DNA from: Candidatus Sedimenticola endophacoides
GTDB taxonomy: Bacteria; Pseudomonadota; Gammaproteobacteria; Chromatiales; Chromatiaceae
Direction: 5' to 3'
DNA: 47,500 nt
Assembly (NCBI GenBank): GCA_003062205.1
Contig: PQCP01000102.1
Coordinates: forward strand, 1-47,500
The notes under the pieces are model-generated. The model was not told where the DNA came from. It did not search any database and saw only the letters and a program-made list of their open reading frames with translations. Every line of letters begins with the position of its first letter. Position 1 is the stretch's first letter. Positions 45,603-47,500 of this stretch are shown here, piece by piece. The translations under genes were made by a program, and so were the position numbers.

Positions 45603-46076
45603 ATGCCAAGTTTTGTGCGTACCGATAAGTGTGATGGCTGCAAGGGTCAAGACAAGACCGCTTGCATGTACATCTGCCCGCATAACCTGATGAAGCTCGA
45701 TATGGATGGGTCTGAAACTGGTCATGCAATGAAGTCCTTCAACCAGGAGCCCGAGCAGTGCTGGGAGTGCTACTCCTGCATCAAGATCTGCCCTCAGCAG
45801 GCGATCGAAGCGCGTCCCTATGCCGACATCGTGCCCCTGGGTGGCTCCGTGCAGCCTCTGCGTGGCACCGATTCCATCATGTGGACCATCAAGTTCCGCA
45901 ACGGCACCATGAAGCGCTTCAAGTTCCCCATTCGCACCACCCCGGAAGGCTCCATCGATCCCTACGGTGGCAAGGCCGAGGCGGACATGGCCAACATCGG
46001 CAAGCCAGGTTTCTTCAATCACAACGAGCAGAACGGCTACCGCGAGGGCAACCCCGCCGAGCTGATCTGCAAGTAA
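45603..46076 (+). CDS. aprB: Adenylylsulfate (APS) reductase beta subunit
   Basis: Iron-sulfur electron-transfer subunit of dissimilatory APS reductase, which in sulfur oxidisers works in reverse to make APS from sulfite and AMP. 157 residues, usual length. It has two [4Fe-4S] sites formed by CDGCKGQDKTACMYICPHNL and CWECYSCIKICPQQAIEARP and a C-terminal tail that wraps the alpha subunit. Start ATG 45603 has AGGAGA well placed at 45590-45595. aprA follows after 57 bp. Both genes are in a codon style typical of abundant proteins. Confidence 0.97.
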   Translation: MPSFVRTDKCDGCKGQDKTACMYICPHNLMKLDMDGSETGHAMKSFNQEPEQCWECYSCIKICPQQAIEARPYADIVPLGGSVQPLRGTDSIMWTIKFRNGTMKRFKFPIRTTPEGSIDPYGGKAEADMANIGKPGFFNHNEQNGYREGNPAELICK

Positions 46077-46133
46077 GCGCGGCCCGCCCGTCAACTGAAG
46101 AACTGAATACGAATTAATTTAGAGGAAATTCAA

Positions 46134-47500
46134 ATGGCTGAATTCGGAAATCCTGATGTCATCGAAGAAGAGGTAGATATCCTCCTCATCGGTGGTGGTA
46201 TGGCTTGCTGCGGCACCGCTTACGAGATCGGACCCTGGCTGGAAGCCGCCAAGAAAGAAGGCGTGGATATCAGTGTGAAGCTGGTCGACAAGGCCGCTCT
46301 GGACCGCTCCGGCGCCGTCGCCCAGGGCCTGTCCGCCATCAACACCTATATCGGTCCCGAGCAGGACCCCGCCGATTACGCGCGCATGGTCTCCAACGAC
46401 CTGATGGGTATTACCCGCGACGACCTGGCCTACGACCTGGGTCGCCACGTCGACGAGTCCGTGCACCTGTTCGAGGAGTGGGGTCTGCCGATCTGGAAGA
46501 CCGACGAGAACGGCGAGCGTTACGACGGCTCCAAGGGTATGGCCTCCCTGAAGGACGGCGGCAAGCCCGTGCGTTCCGGCAAGTGGCAGATCATGATCAA
46601 CGGTGAGTCCTACAAGTGGATCGTCGCCGAGGCCGCCAAGAAGGCCCTGGGCATGGACAACATCCAGGAGCGCGTCTTCATCGTCAAGCTGGTCAACGAC
46701 AAGAACGATCCCAACCGCATCGCCGGTGCGGTCGGTTTCTCCGTGCGTGAGCACAAGCTGTACGTCTACAAGGCGAAGGCCATCCTGCTGGCCGCCGGTG
46801 GCTGCGTCAACCTGTTCCGTCCCCGCTCCGTGGGCGAGGGTCAGGGCCGTGCCTGGTACCCCGTCTGGAACGCCGGCTCTACCTACACCATGGCCGCCGA
46901 GGCCGGTGCCGAGCTGACCCTGATGGAGAACCGCTTCGTTCCCACCCGCTTCAAGGACGGTTACGGTCCTGTGGGCGCCTGGTTCCTGCTGTTCAAGTCC
47001 CAGGCCACCAACGCCTTCGGCGAGACCTACATGACCCGCAACAAGGATATGCTGGACGACTATCCTCCCTACGGTCAGGCCGCCGTTCCCGCCTCCTGTC
47101 TGCGTAACCACCTGATGCTGAAGGAGATGCGTGAAGGTCGTGGTCCTATCTGGATGGATACCGTGACCGCCCTCGCCAACCTGCGCGAGACCCTCTCCCC
47201 CCGCGAGGTGAAGCATCTCGAGGCAGAGGCATGGGAGGACTTCCTGGACATGTGTGTCGGCCAGTGCGGTATCTGGGCCGGTGAAAACATCGAGCCCGAG
47301 AAGAAGAACTCCGAGCTGATGCCTACCGAACCCTACCTGCTGGGCTCGCACTCCGGCTGCTGCGGCATCTGGGTCTCCGGTCCCGAGGATGTGGGTGCCC
47401 CCACCGACGAGAGCGCCGATGGCGTGCCCGAGCACCTGCCGAAAGGTTGGCACTGGGGCTACCGCGGCATGACCACCGTCGCCGGCCTGTTCACCGCTGG
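46134..47500 (+). CDS. aprA: Adenylylsulfate (APS) reductase alpha subunit (3' end beyond window)
   Basis: FAD-containing catalytic subunit, first 455 residues of roughly 620-660. It begins MAEFGNPDVIEEEVDILLIG with the FAD motif LIGGGMACCGTAYE. Further conserved parts are SGAVAQGLSAINTYIGPEQD, AILLAAGGCVNLFRPRSVGE, the loop LMENRFVPTRFKDGYGPVGA and SHSGCCGIWVSGP. The ribosome site GAGGAA lies eight bases before ATG 46134. The frame is open to the window edge. Together with aprB it marks the organism as using the APS pathway of sulfite oxidation. Confidence 0.97.
   Translation, partial: MAEFGNPDVIEEEVDILLIGGGMACCGTAYEIGPWLEAAKKEGVDISVKLVDKAALDRSGAVAQGLSAINTYIGPEQDPADYARMVSNDLMGITRDDLAYDLGRHVDESVHLFEEWGLPIWKTDENGERYDGSKGMASLKDGGKPVRSGKWQIMINGESYKWIVAEAAKKALGMDNIQERVFIVKLVNDKNDPNRIAGAVGFSVREHKLYVYKAKAILLAAGGCVNLFRPRSVGEGQGRAWYPVWNAGSTYTMAAEAGAELTLMENRFVPTRFKDGYGPVGAWFLLFKSQATNAFGETYMTRNKDMLDDYPPYGQAAVPASCLRNHLMLKEMREGRGPIWMDTVTALANLRETLSPREVKHLEAEAWEDFLDMCVGQCGIWAGENIEPEKKNSELMPTEPYLLGSHSGCCGIWVSGPEDVGAPTDESADGVPEHLPKGWHWGYRGMTTVAGLFTA

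Overview
The window looks like the chromosome of a GC-rich gammaproteobacterial sulfur oxidiser, free-living or a chemosynthetic symbiont. The main reasons are aprBA (dissimilatory adenylylsulfate reductase) at the right edge, a pyruvate:ferredoxin oxidoreductase (nifJ) coupled to a dihydroorotate-dehydrogenase-like gene, and a housekeeping block in the usual gammaproteobacterial order (topA-smg-dprA-LysM gene | def-fmt-rsmB-DUF4390 gene-ntrYX-like-trkA-trkH). Genus cannot be fixed from sequence alone.

The outstanding feature is a repeat of exactly 300 bp: nine complete copies plus the right part of a tenth, all in the same orientation and apparently identical. It starts CGCTAACC, ends CACTCTTG, has a palindrome just inside each end and a long imperfect hairpin in the middle. 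I see no target-site duplication, no terminal inverted repeats, no shared target motif and no protein gene inside it. It interrupts genes with base precision. Removing 14390-14689 restores an acyl-CoA ligase frame, and removing 3664-4381 restores a receiver domain. Several copies sit in pairs around short pieces of other insertion sequences (IS66-like, IS1380). Between the LysM gene and def there is a tandem array of 772-bp units, each made of the repeat plus IS1380 debris. The repeat could be a non-autonomous mobile element, an excisable or spliced intervening sequence, or partly a product of repeat-graph assembly. Long reads and RT-PCR would decide.

Region by region: 1-5605 holds a BvgS-like hybrid sensor kinase broken into three pieces. 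5717-6016 is an intergenic repeat copy. 6075-9988 carries an SLC13/TrkA-C permease, rarD and the DHOD-like gene. 9988-13578 is nifJ, diverging from the interrupted acyl-CoA ligase (13770-15632). 15611-20103 is an RND pump and its adaptor. 20256-25483 is topA, smg, dprA and the LysM gene. 25555-27699 is the IS/repeat array. 27722-37587 is the def to trkH block. 37664-40321 is a cyclic-di-GMP protein with a gutted GGDEF domain, an EAL domain and a zinc-binding CZB tail. 40470-43472 holds a class V aminotransferase, an AEC-transporter remnant, a Cys-rich protein with six PCFD repeats, a small secreted protein and a YqaA-like membrane protein. The YqaA-like gene is the last of four genes joined by 4-base overlaps that begin with a thioredoxin/HEAT protein at 45086. 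45603-47500 is aprB and the start of aprA behind a 516-bp leader.

The genes fit a chemolithoautotroph: AprBA for sulfur oxidation, PFOR for low-potential carbon metabolism, and K+ uptake and NtrYX-like signalling next to translation genes. Repeat and IS load is confined to the first 28 kb; 27.7-47.5 kb is clean.
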